DNA of 64,000 nt from Neoarius graeffei (lineage: Eukaryota; Chordata; Actinopteri; Siluriformes; Ariidae), in assembly GCF_027579695.1 (NCBI RefSeq), contig NC_083571.1:71981779-72045778 (forward strand), in the 5' to 3' direction. The first letter of the stretch is position 1, and each line of letters opens with the position of its first letter. Under the pieces are notes generated by a model, which was not told the origin of the DNA, made no database searches, and saw only the letters and a program-made list of their open reading frames with translations. A program made the position numbers and the translations under genes. This document shows, piece by piece, positions 10,974-21,934 of the stretch.

Positions 10974-11372
10974 GTCAGTAACTGATGGACTGACAGACAG
11001 TGACAAATGTTTTACTCTGAAAATAAAAATAAAGCCCGACAGTTCAGTGTGATGTGCAGCAGTTTTTCTCACAGAGAACTCGAGTTTCACAACATGGAGG
11101 ACTTTAGTGTGGTTAAAGTTCTTGTGAAAGCTGTGGTCTGAGTGGATTTAGATGTTACTGAGCTCATGTGTGTGATGTTTGAGAGCCGTCTCACAGCTTT
11201 AGAAGTGTCTACAGTAGACTGTAGTTGACTCTGATGAAAGACGACACTGTTGAATTAAGAAATGTTGGAAAGTCCCTCCTCATAGAGTTACAGTATTTAA
11301 TAACAAGCTATTATTCACAGTTACTCTCAGATAAATGCACGGAATTTCTCTCTCTCTCTCTCTCTCTCTCAG

Positions 11373-11480
11373 GGAAATATACCAGAACGTATCTCTCAGG
11401 AAGCATGTCCACTAACAACGATTTATGACCAACTTAGGCCAGAGAGAACTGCGGACTGCAGCAATAGAGGAACAGAATAA
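11373..11480 (+). CDS. Gene A: last coding exon, ITSM-like TIYDQL and stop
   Basis: Follows a long (TC)n polypyrimidine tract and AG at 11371-11372; phase 0 fits the previous donor. It encodes GNIPERISQEACPLTTIYDQL, then RPERTADCSNRGTE and TAA at 11478-11480. TIYDQL matches TxYxxL, close to the SLAM-family switch motif TxYxx(V/I). The (TC)n tract is itself a microsatellite, so its length could tune splicing. Gene B has no counterpart of this exon. Confidence 0.72.
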   Translation, partial: GNIPERISQEACPLTTIYDQLRPERTADCSNRGTE

Positions 11481-11567
11481 ACCAGACCCAAAGCCTGCTT
11501 ATTTTATTCTTTTTTCATTTAAAGGTCACAAAAATGCACTGATAAAAAAGGATTTAAAACCATTTTA

Positions 11568-11573
11568 AATAAA
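11568..11573 (+). promoter_or_regulatory. Candidate poly(A) signal of gene A
   Basis: AATAAA 88 nt after the stop codon of gene A. Another AATAAA overlaps the stop (11476-11481) and one lies near 11712. The position fits a short 3' UTR. Confidence 0.45.
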
Positions 11574-12506
11574 ACACTGCATTGTGCTTAAACATGATTC
11601 TTATTCATATAAAGGAAGGTTTTATGCTTAACAGATGCTTTTTTTTGTTTGTTTGTTTTTTTCCAGTTTAATGCTTCAGGCAAAAAAAAAATCAATGATG
11701 GTATTTATTTAAATAAACCCCTTCATCTACAACAAAAAAAGTGTTTCGGTTATGGTTATTTCCAACCTTCTGCTTTTCATGTGAACATTCTCCCAATGTC
11801 AACACTCCCACAGTCAGTGTATTATTTATCACTCAGCTTTGCAGCTGCTGTTCTTTATCTCATGTCGTTACTAAGCAATACGGTTATCAGGATGCGGTTA
11901 TTGTACTTCCTAGTAGGGTGGGAATGAGCCCAGGTGGATCTTTATATGAAGAGAAACGTGCAGGTGAAGCTGGACACACTGACAGTCTGATAAACCCAAT
12001 TATTTAATATTTTATCACCAATTACATAGATTAATTGTGAGACAACTTAATGACCTGGATAACTAAAATTATTTGTAAATCATAAAGCACATTTCAGATC
12101 AAACTTGTCCACTCCCACACCATCCACCCTGTAAAATGTCCAAAGCAACACCCACAGCACCATCAGTCTGGCGTGATCCAGTTTCCACTTGTAGTAATGG
12201 AACTTTATTATTTGTCTGTTCTGTCATCTGACCAAATTTTATACAAACTCCTGAGAAATCTTTATACACTACAGGACTTCTCAGATCACTAGTTTCATTT
12301 TTGTCACTCACATCACCTGCAGCTTTTCTGAATTTGCATATTATTTGAATAACCAGTATTAGCTGGGGCGCTCTTTCATCCAGCACTGTTTGTACTTTTT
12401 GCTTTTGTCTTGTGCTTTTATGTGACTTAAATATTGCTGGGCTGTCATACATTTGCTTAAATGGTTTCCCCTAAGGTCCTGTAATTATTCTACCCTTACT
12501 GTATAT

Positions 12507-12507
<1 letters not shown>

Positions 12508-12555
<48 letters not shown>
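12508..12555. repeat. Compound microsatellite (TC)n(AC)n
   Basis: Seven TC repeats run directly into about 17 AC repeats. Confidence 0.95.
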
Positions 12556-12557
<2 letters not shown>

Positions 12558-12574
12558 GCGACAGGTGACTTCAT

Positions 12575-12768
12575 CTCATCTCATCTCATTATCTCTAGCC
12601 GCTTTATCCTTTTACAGGGTCACAGGCAAGCCGGAGCCTATCCCAGCTGACTACGGGCGAAAGGCGGGGTACACCCTGGACAAGTCGCCAGGTCATCACA
12701 GGGCTGACACATAGACACAGACAACCATTCACACTCACATTCACACCTACGGTCAATTTAGAGTCACC
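12575..12768 (-). mobile_element. V-SINE, 5'-truncated, with target duplication
   Basis: Tail-first on the plus strand (CTCATCTCATCTC, ATCTCTAGCCGC), ending abruptly at TTTAGAGTCACC in mid-body, so the tRNA head is absent. AGGTGACTTCAT is repeated at 12563-12574 and 12769-12780. Truncation with an intact duplication means reverse transcription stopped early at insertion. Confidence 0.9.
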
Positions 12769-12869
12769 AGGTGACTTCATTTCTTACTGAATTGAACTTT
12801 CTCTGGCAACTCGGTATGGCACTGTATCATAATCAATCTAAATGCATTAATGATTCCTCAGACCAGTCC

Positions 12870-13100
12870 AAGTACATGATTGCACCTTTAGGGGTACAGC
12901 AGCTTGTCACTGGGGCAATATCCTCGAAGGTACTTATCTGTACCGTTTATATACTGATTGGGAATGTATATGTACCTTTTTGGCCCTAAAACTGTACGAA
13001 TAGTTACCTTGAGTTCCAATAATAAGCCTGAGGGAGTGCATTGTACCTTGGGGGACAGAAATAGTCTCCTATTGTACCTTTATTTCTGATAGTGTACGGT
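12870..13100. repeat. Probable MITE with GTACCTTT/AAGGTAC ends
   Basis: Contains repeated TTGTACCTT and AAGGTAC/GTACAG phrases in inverted layout, as in a common family of short fish DNA elements. Exact ends are not clear by eye. Confidence 0.4.
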
Positions 13101-13559
13101 GTGTATGGGCTAATATTTCTTTCAGTTTCCCACAACTTTAGTTCCTATCTTCATTTAGTTTCCATTTACTGTTTAACACAAGAATGGAAGAATCATAGTT
13201 TCAACTTCTCAGGTCGTATATAGGATCTCTCATTAAATGTGTATAAAGACCTTAGGAAGCAAAATAAATCTCGAAATGAAGTAGCAGAGATCATTGGCAG
13301 TGTGGGGAAATAAGGAATTTTAAGCAGACTGTCACTGGACAGACAAGTTTGAAATGTTCTCTGTCCATCCAAATTTCAGCCTGTCCGAATGATGGGTCAA
13401 AGGCTTGGAATAATGTGGCTGAAGGTCCGGGGCCTGCCTTAGGGACCAGGAAACTGAAGGGCTCTAGATGTCTGGCGATGGCTTCTCAGCTATTTCCAGG
13501 CATATTTTTGTGATCTTCAAAGGCCAAATTACACTAGACATTAGTTGCTAATTACACTA

Positions 13560-14014
13560 TCCATCCATCCATCCATCCATCCATCCATCTGTAGCTGCTT
13601 ATCCTGTCCTACAGGGTCGCAGGCAAGCTGGAGCCTCATCTCATCTCATTATCTCTAGCCGCTTTATCCTGTTCTACAGGGTCACAGACAAGCTGGAGCC
13701 TATCCAGGCAAACTATGGGTGAGAGGCAGTGTACACCCTGGACAAGTAGCCAGGTCATCACAGGGCTGACACATAGACACAGACAACCATTCACACTCTC
13801 ATTCACACCTACGGTCAATTTAGAGCCACCAATTAGCCTAACCTGCATGTCTTTGGACTGTGGGGGAAACCGGAGCACCCGGAGGAAACCCACGCAGACA
13901 CGGGGAGAACATGCAAACTCCGCACAGAAAGGCCCTCGCCAGCCGCTGGGCTTGAACCCAGGACCTTCTTGCTGTGAGGCGACAGTGCTAACCACTACAC
14001 CACCGTGCCGCCCA
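13560..14014 (-). mobile_element. V-SINE with extra tail segment in one target duplication
   Basis: Full SINE (13636-14014, head at the right: CACGGTGG complement) plus a second partial 3' tail (about 13560-13635, with a (CCAT)n end). CTAATTACACTA occurs at 13548-13559 and 14015-14026, so both pieces lie within a single target duplication. Confidence 0.88.
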
Positions 14015-14026
14015 CTAATTACACTA

Positions 14027-14504
14027 CAAATTTAATATAATTTACAAGAAAGTGTCAGAAGATTCAAGAAAAACATGCTTAAAGTTATACCCAAGAAAAC
14101 AGTAGCGCACACAGGTCAGTTCCACGTCTAGAAAAAAGTATGGGGGCAAGGATGTTCCAGTTGGTTACAACTTACTGGTACTCATTTATAGGTACAATAA
14201 TAACACTCATGAAACATTGTCAACAATGACTTTTTTATAGTATGTTTATAATAAGTCTATAAGAAATGTAGTAATTAACAACACAACTATTCTTGCATAA
14301 TACAGTTAAAGTTTTGAGTATAAGATTCCAAGTAACTTTGGAACAAAATGACTTTTAAAATAACTCAAAACTAGACATAGGAATATCATTTGGCATTCAG
14401 ACTAAAATCTACTGCACTAGAACTTAGAAAAGAGAACAAAATAAAAACTCTATTAAAATATAAATCGACATCCTCCAAAGCATACGACTACGACTGTTGT
14501 TCTT
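14027..14504. other. Intergenic, nothing recognised
   Basis: AT-rich sequence with no coding signal, RNA gene or terminal repeat that I can see. Confidence 0.5.
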
Positions 14505-15130
14505 CTCATCTCATCTCATCTCATTATCTCTAGCCGCTTTATCCTGTTCTACAGGGTCGCAGGCAAGCTGGAGCCTATCCCAGCTGACTACGGGCGAAAG
14601 GCGGGGTACACCCTGGACAAGTCGCCAGGTCATCACAGGGCTGACACATAGACACAGACAACCATTCACACTCACATTCACACCTACGGTCAATTTAGAG
14701 TCACCAGTTAACCTAACCTGCATGTCTTTGGACTGTGGGGGAAACCGGAGCACCCGGAGGAAACCCACGCGGACATGGGGAGAACATGCAAACTCCACAC
14801 AGAAAGGCCCTCGCCGGCCACGGGGCTCGAACCCGGACCTTCTTGCTGTGAGGCGACAGCGCTACACTGCAAAAAACTGAAAACTGAATTTGAGGAGAAA
14901 ATTACTTAATACTAGTGAAAATATCTTGCTGCATGGACAGATATTTTTACTTGATAAGACGTCTTAGAATAAGTTGGTTGCAATCAAGAACTAAGTTTAA
15001 TAATCTCAGAATTGGTGTCTTGTATTCTTCTAATAGGAAATGCTAGATCGTTTTAACTATTTTCAAGATATTTTCACTTGCTAAGACATTATTTTTTGCA
15101 GTGTAACCACTACACCACTGTGCCGCCCCC
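14505..15130 (-). mobile_element. V-SINE interrupted by a CACTG-ended MITE
   Basis: The SINE tail (CTCATCTCATC) starts near 14505 and the head ends at about 15130 (GTGCCGCCCC). The head is cut at AGCGCTA and resumes at TAACCACTAC after a 239-bp insert. Confidence 0.9.
14865..15103. mobile_element. Short MITE, CACTGCAAAAAA inverted ends, TA target
   Basis: Left end CACTGCAAAAAACT, right end TTTTTTGCAGTG, flanked by TA (14863-14864, 15104-15105). The known SINE sequence around it gives a single TA at the empty site. No coding capacity. The family is a common teleost short element; superfamily uncertain. Confidence 0.85.
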
Positions 15131-16266
15131 CTATTATTATTATTATTGCTTTATTTAGTGTGCCACTTGGGGAGAGGGATGTGCCTGTAAATTTTGGCGG
15201 GGCTAGGAACATCCATGGCCAAGTTATGAATTCTTAAAATCACGCCCACAGGGTCCCCCATTTTACAGGCCATGCTATAACAATGTATTCACCCAGTGTA
15301 ACATTTGGAAGAAAAATAAAAAGTAGATTAGACCCATATCTTTACAATTTTTTCTTGGGCCATCCAGTTTGATGCTTTTGAAATACAGACGGATACATTT
15401 GAGTTATTTTTTTATCGGCCATCCACTCTAATGCTTTTGAAATACAGATGGACAAATGCGAAAATTACTGGTAAATATCTGCCGGTCCGGCCTTATTTCC
15501 CACACTGATTGGTGTCTCTGGTGAGTGTATGTACCTGTTTCTGTTAGTTTATTTTGCTAATCTAATATGCCAACAAAGTTAGTACAAAGCTGATCATGGA
15601 ACATAAATAAAGTTACCAATTTTTATTCTGATTCCTGTTTTAATTACTGTGTTTAAGTGAGATATATATATATCTCACACACACACACTGTCCACTGGAC
15701 AGGCCACACCCACTAGCAACAGCAGTGTCAGCTACTATATGCTCCAGGCAACAACTCGATCACGTCCTCATGTGAACTCAGAGATCAACTTTTTCCAAAC
15801 AAGTGCATGCTAATTGTATTGAAGCCGACACTACGTTATACTACAAGATCATATTCGTACATTTGTCTTTTTTTTGTTAATTTTTTTAGAGAATGACATG
15901 TCACAATGTCTGTAATATGATTTTAACACAAAGTTTGATGTTTGAAAAGTTACAAGTTAATAATGAGATGTTTGCAGGATGTAGAATGTAGCTGATCTTT
16001 ACAGCAATACTGCAGTAGGTCAGAGGATTACAAACTGTCTCATACTTCAGCTCTTCCTGTGCATTTCACAGAAAACCCACAAGTGTGTGTGGTTTCGTCC
16101 TCACAGTGTCACCAATGGTTGTCAGTGTGTGTACCTCGCAACACAGTTCATACTGTACACCAGAGCTGGCCTGTGGCAAAGGTGTCATCGGTGGCTGCTC
16201 AGGCGCAAAATGTCAGGGGCCCAAAAGTTTCTGTAGAAAAGGAAGTCTAGCAGTGCACTATTCTTA
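15131..16266. other. Intergenic DNA, no gene
   Basis: Contains two near repeats of ATGCTTTTGAAATACAGA about 65 bp apart (about 15373 and 15432) and a TA/CA simple repeat near 15663-15690. The stretch near 16050-16115 (CAGCTCTTCCTGTGCATTTCACAGAAAACCC as a pattern) recurs at about 47090-47150, one of the marks of collinearity between units A and B. Confidence 0.5.
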
Positions 16267-16994
16267 GACCCCGTCCACACGTAGCCGGGTATCTGCTAAA
16301 TCGAAGATATTTTTCTATGTTTTGGCCTGTCATCCACATGAAAACACATCAAAAACGAATATTTAAAAAAACTCCAGGCAAAGTGAAGATTTTTGAAAAC
16401 TCCGTGTATGCCTTTTCGTGTAGACAGAGATAACCGGAGTTTTGTGTTTTAGAACGTCACAATCTGCGCCAAAAAAATTACAACAAATCTGCCCTGACGT
16501 CAAACGCGCGACCTTTGTTTACTGCAGAAGCCAGATTAAGCATGGACAAAGAGTAATGGATCGGAGTAGTGCCTTGAAAGCGTTAATTATTGTGCAGGTG
16601 CTATTTACATGTTTAATTTTAGAAGCCCAACTACTGATAAGATTCCCAATCAACGTTTTCTTGCGTCTTTTGAAGTTTATACTCCAAAATTGTGTTTAGA
16701 AGCAATTCTGTCTCCGAGTCTGTCCAGACGAACGAGCTTGGCACCATGTTTTATGTTTAGGCAGAAGTGACGCCAACAGAGGGCTATTCTGATGTGATTA
16801 GGGGGTAGGATTTGGGGAAATAATGCCATCTACAGGTTTGGAATGCTTATGAATGTGATTGAAAACGCAGATGTTCGGTTATGTGTGGAAGGGATTTTTT
16901 TCGAAGACAAGGTGGTGTGGATAAAACATTTTTATAAACAGAGGGGGGGAAAATGTTCGGTTTTAAAAATACCCGGCTACGTGTGTACATGGCC
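16267..16994. mobile_element. PIF/Harbinger-like non-autonomous element
   Basis: Ends GTCCACACGTAGCCGGGTAT and the complement of GTACACACGTAGCCGGGTAT, with TTA at 16264-16266 and 16995-16997, the usual Harbinger target. A short frame from 16556 (MDRSSALKALIIVQ) resembles the start of a first exon but no transposase follows. It landed exactly at the edge of the neighbouring hAT. Confidence 0.7.
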
Positions 16995-17628
16995 TTAGAG
17001 TGACCAGATTTCCCGAGTCTAAAACCTGGACACTTTGCGCGTGACCGTGATACTCGTGCATGCGCACGCGTTTTGATGTAAACATGCGCCGGCTCAAACC
17101 ATGGTTCAGACAGGTGCTTTTATCATTTTGTAGAAGCTCACTTTTATCAACATTTCAGAGAATAATCAAGTATTTTCTTGTTATCTACATGTACTTCTAT
17201 CACAATTCAGTTAAAGTGAGAAAATCAGACAACAGATGTAATGATAGGGAATAGGCCAATAGCCTAAATTTCAACTGATTTATTTCACCTTTGTGAAAAC
17301 GCCAAGAAAATGCATTGCTTGCATATTAACATCAGCATCTTATGCAATTAACTTTTTTTTAAACAATAGGCTATGCATTGTAACAGGAACGAGCACATGA
17401 GCCTAATCGTTGTCACCTCCAAACGTTTACCCAAAATGCCTCTGTTTAATCTTAACCAGTGTAGGCTATTAACTAGTTTGAAAACATGAACCCTGAGTTG
17501 ACAACAGCATCAAACAAGTCAAGACAATCTGTGATACAGATTAAAGACAGATGAAACAGATGAAAGACAACAAAAAATGTTTCAGAAACACAGCCACCCA
17601 ACCCACCCAGCCTAAAGAAGATGCCATT

Positions 17629-18246
17629 TTATTGCATATATTTACATGATGAGTGAATTTGCTCCAGTAGCGCTTTATTGCCCGAGAGCCTGCTGTGAAA
17701 CTGCGAGCAAGTATCGTCGAAATTGGCCCGGGTAATGAGCAAGGCTTTGAGAGTAGGCACGGTCATGCGATTCCTCTCGTCAGTCCAGGTGTTGCTCATG
17801 AGTGAAAATATTCGCTCAACTGGAGCATTGGTGCCAGGTAGGCACATGGCAAACTGGCAAAGCTGGCTGGCATTGCTGTAAGGAATCTCCCTACTCTTGA
17901 AGTGCATGAACATCTCTGCCCAACACTCATCCGTTGGCTTGCCATCAGTGCTCCACTGAGCCACCTTCTCAGTGGTATATAGCCGCACAAATGATGTCTT
18001 GTCAAACAGCTGGGTCTCGTCAATGTGACACTGATGCAATCTTGACGACACGTACTGGAGGGACGATTCAACCTCATCCCATTGAGGGACAGTGTTGAGG
18101 AGAGTCCAGGAGAGGACCTCTATCTCCTTAAACGGAGCTCCCCATTCCTTCAAGTATGAAATGCAACACTCGTAAAAGGCGCAGATGGTGTTGTGAAATT
18201 CCGCTGCCTTTCGTGGATTATCAAGGGCGCTCAGAAGATTCTTCAC
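17629..18246 (-). pseudogene. hAT transposase C-terminal exon with dimerisation domain
   Basis: An open minus-strand frame of about 206 codons following a plausible acceptor (tttatag before GTGAAGAATC). The end contains SNASQLCQFAMCLPGTNAPVE then RIFSLMSNTWTDERNRM, the hAT C-terminal (Dimer_Tnp) pattern in which a short Ser/Thr-Asn-A-x-x-E/SVER-type box precedes the FS core. It ends HSSCKYMQ and stop. The frame is unbroken, suggesting moderate age, but the N-terminal part of the protein is gone from this copy. Confidence 0.82.
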
Positions 18247-18736
18247 CTATAAAAGCGAATAATTTCCCAATTTTCCAAATTATTAACAAATAAATAAGTT
18301 TCAAATCACTTTATTGGCTAATGTTTCATGTTTATTTCCACACACTATGTATAACCTAAGCCTAATGTTAGGGCAAAGTAGGAAGAATTATGCTTTATGG
18401 AGATGCTGATTTCATTCATCCAGCAGGACTTGGCACCTGCCCACACTGCCAAAAGTAGCCTAATACCTGGTTAAATTACAATATTCTAATTTTGTGAGAT
18501 GCTGAATTTGAGATTTTCTTTAGTTGTAAGCCATATCAAAATTAGCACAAATAGGCTCATGGCTAGAAATATTTCACTTACTTTCTAAAAACTTATTTTT
18601 TTTTTCCTTAGCCTTTATTCCCTGATCATTTTCCTCTTTTATTTTAACTGCTCAGTCTTCAATTTGATTTCATTATTGTATTGTGTACAAAGATGGTATA
18701 GTGTAGGCCTATTTTTAAATTATATTTTTCTGCAGG

Positions 18737-19114
18737 GGGCGGCACGGTGGTGTAGTGGTTAGCGCTGTCGCCTCACAGCAAGAAGGTCCTGGGTTCGAGC
18801 CCCGGGGCCGGCGAGGGCCTTTCTGTGCGGAGTTTGCATGTTCTCCCCGTGTCCGCGTGGGTTTCCTCCTGGTGCTCCGGTTTCCCCCACAGTCCAAAGA
18901 CATGCAGGTTAGGTAAACTGGTGACTCTAAATTGACCGTAGGTGCGAATGTGAGTGTGAATGGTTGTCTGTGTCTATGTGTCAGCCCTGTGATGACCTGG
19001 CGACTTGTCCAGGGTGTACCCCGCCTTTTGCCCGTAGTCAGCTGGGATAGGCTCCAGCTTGCCTGCAACCCTGTAGAAGGATAAAGCGGCTAGAGATAAT
19101 GAGATGAGATGAGA
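18737..19114 (+). mobile_element. V-SINE, full length, in hAT intron
   Basis: Head GCGGCACGGTGGTGTAGTGG, tail ATAATGAGATGAGATGAGA. Target duplication TTTTCTGCAGG (about 18726-18736) and TTTTCCTGCAGG (19115-19126). Confidence 0.92.
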
Positions 19115-19157
19115 TTTTCCTGCAGGGGGGCAGATGTCTTTGGGCTTTCATGTTTAC

Positions 19158-19379
19158 CTTGAGACCTGTGAACACAGCCAACTTTCTCTCCTGCAGTTTG
19201 CCTTGTAGGTTGCGCAGGTGATGGGCCGAGTGCACGGCTGTGTTTTTCTGCCTCTCCAGCGCCTTGACGGTATCGTTGAACAACGACAGCTGATTGTGCA
19301 GAAACCACATCCAGGCCTCATTAAGCGGGTTCTGTAAGAATTCAGTGATCGCCACAGGCAGTCCTCTCAATAACTGCCG
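19158..19379 (-). pseudogene. hAT transposase internal exon
   Basis: Minus-strand frame reading LPVAITEFLQNPLNEAWMWF then LHNQLSLFNDTVKALERQ and ERKLAVFTGLK, followed by a GTAAAC donor. The 'FLHNQLSLF' block is typical of the helical insertion domain of ZBED-like hAT transposases. Joined to the 17629-18246 exon it gives a continuous C-terminal half. The 5' side is cut off near 19440. Confidence 0.7.
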
Positions 19380-19475
19380 GCAACCGGCGATTTTGCTGCC
19401 TACAAATGCTCCATTGCCGGCTACTCACAGTGGTTTTTCAAAGAATTGAAATTCATAAGTTTTTACTTGATAATT

Positions 19476-19868
19476 TCTCATCTCATCTCATTATCCTCAT
19501 TATCATTATCTCTAGCCGCTTTATCCTTCTACAGGGTCGCAGGCAAGCTGAAGCCTATCCCAGCTGACTACGGGCGAAAGGCGGGGTACACCCTGGACAA
19601 GTCGCCAGGTCATCACAGGGCTGACACATAGACACAGACAACCATTCGCATTCGCATTCACACCTACGGTCAATTTAGAGTCACCAGTTAACCTAACCTG
19701 CATGTCTTTGGACTGTGGGGGAAACCGGAGCACCCGGAGGAAACCCACGCGGACACGGGGAGAACATGCAAACTCCACACAGAAAGGCCCTCGCCGGCCA
19801 CGGGGCTCGAACCCGGACCTTCTTGCCATGAGGTGACAGCGCTAACCACTACACCACCGTGCCGCCCC
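19476..19868 (-). mobile_element. V-SINE, full length
   Basis: Plus-strand order tail to head, with an expanded TCATTATCCTCATTATC tail. Ends at GTGCCGCCCC. Confidence 0.9.
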
Positions 19869-19884
19869 TACTTCATAATTTATC

Positions 19885-20264
19885 TCTCATCTCATCTCAT
19901 TATCTCTAGCCGCTTTATCCTGTTCTACAGGGTCGCAGGCAAGCTGGAGCCTATCCCAGCTGACTACGGGCGAAAGGCGGGGCACACCCTGGACAAGTCG
20001 CCAGGTCATCACAGGGCTGACACATAGACACAGACAACCATTCACACTCACATTCACACCTACGGTCAATTTAGAGTCACCAGTTAACCTAACCTGCATG
20101 TCTTTGGACTGTGGGGGAAACCAGAGCACCCGGAGGAAACCCACGCGGACACGGGGAGAACATGCAAACTCCACACAGAAAGGCCCTCGCCGGCCCCGGG
20201 GCTCGAACCCAGGACCTTCTTGCTGTGAGGCAACAGCGCTAACCACTACACCACCGTGCCGCCC
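19885..20264 (-). mobile_element. V-SINE, full length, start of 923-bp tandem unit 1
   Basis: Tail at the left, head ending GTGCCGCCC at 20264. It is followed by ATGCGTGTACATGCTATT, the same flank as the SINE at 51195-51560, so the insertion predates the duplication that made units B and C. Confidence 0.9.
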
Positions 20265-20402
20265 ATGCGTGTACATGCTATTATTTATAATTATATATAA
20301 TGTTTAACTCCAAAGTTATTGGCACCCTTCAAGAGAATTGGTAAACTGATGGGATAAAAATGTTACACAAAAGTATTCAAATTTTCCTGGAGAAACTATA
20401 GT

Positions 20403-20490
20403 TTGCATTCTTTTGAGAATTGTTTTGCTTAGAGCAAAGCTTAGTATACTAAGCTTTGCTCTAAGCAAAACAATTCTCAAAAGAATGCAA
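20403..20490. repeat. 88-bp perfect palindrome (unit 1)
   Basis: Arms of 44 bp centred on AGTATACT, beginning TTGCATTCTTTTGAGAATTG. No spacer. The second copy is at 21326-21413. At about 51691-51733 only the right arm is present. Confidence 0.93.
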
Positions 20491-20810
20491 GTGGCAAAAT
20501 TAACAGCACTTATATATATGTGGATTAATGCTGCTCAGCACTGCTTTAACATCAGTGGGGGAGAGTGTTAGGGGTTGGTGGTCTATAGTCAGCCTTGCCC
20601 TGGATGCAGACTCCTGGTTGTCCTTCTCAAACCGAGCATACACTCAAAAAAAAAAAAAACATTGGATTTACTTAACCGAGTTATGGCAACCGGTCCCACG
20701 AAACTGTGTTAATTTAGATGTATTGAATACAGTTATGTTGAGTTATTCAAAACATAACTGTATTCAATACATCTAAATTAACACAGTTTCGTGGGACCGG
20801 GTGCCATAAC

Positions 20811-21187
20811 TCATCTCATCTCATTATCTCTAGCCGCTTTATCCTTCTACAGGGTCGCAGGCAAGCTGGAGCCTATCCCAGCTGACTACGGGCGAAAGGC
20901 GGGGTACACCCTGGACAAGTCGCCAGGTCATCACAGGGCTGACACATAGACACAGACAACCATTCACACTCACATTCACACCTACGGTCAATTTTAGAGT
21001 CACCAGTTAACCTAACCTGCATGTCTTTGGACTGTGGGGGAAACCGGAGCACCCGGAGGAAACCCACGCGGACACGGGGAGAACATGCAAACTCCACACA
21101 GAAAGGCCCTCGCCGGCCCCGGGGCTCGAACCCAGAACCTTCTTGCTGTGAGGCAACAGCGCTAACCACTACACCACCGTGCCGCCC
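20811..21187 (-). mobile_element. V-SINE, full length, start of tandem unit 2
   Basis: Begins directly at the duplication junction; head ends at 21187. Differs from the unit 1 SINE by a 2-nt indel, a 1-nt indel and a few substitutions. Confidence 0.9.
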
Positions 21188-21325
21188 ATGCGTGTACATG
21201 CTATTATTTATAATTATATATAATGTTTAACTCCAAAGTTATTGGCACCCTTCAAGAGAATTGGTAAACTGATGGGATAAAAATGTTACACAAAAGTATT
21301 CAAATTTTCCTGGAGAAACTATAGT

Positions 21326-21413
21326 TTGCATTCTTTTGAGAATTGTTTTGCTTAGAGCAAAGCTTAGTATACTAAGCTTTGCTCTAAGCAAAACAATTCT
21401 CAAAAGAATGCAA
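21326..21413. repeat. 88-bp perfect palindrome (unit 2)
   Basis: Second copy of the 20403-20490 palindrome, apparently unchanged. Confidence 0.93.
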
Positions 21414-21563
21414 GTGGCAAAATTAACAGCACTTATATATATGTGGATTAATGCTGCTCAGCACTGCTTTAACATCAGTGGGGGAGAGTGTTAGGGGTTG
21501 GTGGTCTATAGTCAGCCTTGCCCTGGATGCAGACTCCTGGTTGTCCTTCTCAAACCGAGCATA

Positions 21564-21770
21564 CACTCAAAAAAAAAAAAAACATTGGATTTACTTAACC
21601 GAGTTATGGCAACCGGTCCCACGAAACTGTGTTAATTTAGATGTATTGAATACAGTTATGTTGAGTTATTCAAAACATAACTGTATTCAATACATCTAAA
21701 TTAACACAGTTTCGTGGGACCGGGTGCCATAACTCGATTAAGTAAATCCAATGTTTTATTTTTTTGAGTG
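21564..21770. mobile_element. Palindromic MITE, CACTCAAAAAAA ends, TA target
   Basis: Long inverted arms (CATTGGATTTACTTAA and complement; GAATACAGTTATG and complement). Flanked by TA (21562-21563, 21771-21772). The paralogous site at about 51880 reads GAGCATAGAAATTG with one TA, an empty site. A truncated duplicate starts at 20641 in tandem unit 1. Confidence 0.9.
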
Positions 21771-21772
21771 TA

Positions 21773-21927
21773 GAAATTGTTGAGCTCATTGAGAAAGGAG
21801 ATAGCAAAGGATGGGGGGAAGGGTTGTTGGACTTGTAGTCGCTGAGGACCTGAATGCCTTGCCACATATGTTGGGGGCTGGAGTTGGAGAAATGCTCCTC
21901 AACCTTCTGTTTGGAGCATTGAATGAA
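21773..21927 (-). pseudogene. LINE fragment (linker between endonuclease and RT)
   Basis: The minus strand reads CSKQKVEEHFSNSSPQHMWQ then GIQVLSDYKSNNPSPHP, a typical jockey/L2-type LINE segment. It matches 51885-52034 in unit C, where more of the LINE remains. Confidence 0.75.
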
Positions 21928-21934
21928 GTATTGA

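Larger units (their letters stand above)
11481..12574. other. 3' UTR and intergenic DNA after gene A
   Basis: No recognised gene. A minus-strand frame at 12099-12452 is open for 117 codons (see findings) but resembles nothing I know. A (TC)n-(AC)n microsatellite sits at 12508-12555. Confidence 0.45.
16996..19475 (-). mobile_element. hAT element, C-terminal half, deleted at its right side
   Basis: The left terminal repeat TAGAGTGACCAGATTTCCCG starts at 16996. Two minus-strand transposase exons lie at 17629-18246 and 19158-19379 with a SINE in the intron. The N-terminal half and right terminal repeat are missing; after about 19440 the sequence passes into SINEs. The matching N-terminal half of the same family lies at about 49.74-50.75 kb, at the equivalent place in unit B. 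Confidence 0.75.
19890..21736. repeat. Tandem duplication, two 923-bp units each with a SINE and palindromes
   Basis: Positions 20265-20812 and 21188-21735 appear identical at offset 923. The junction at about 20812 joins the middle of a palindromic MITE to the TCATC tail of the next SINE. The SINEs at the left of each unit differ at about five places while the flanks do not. Confidence 0.88.
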
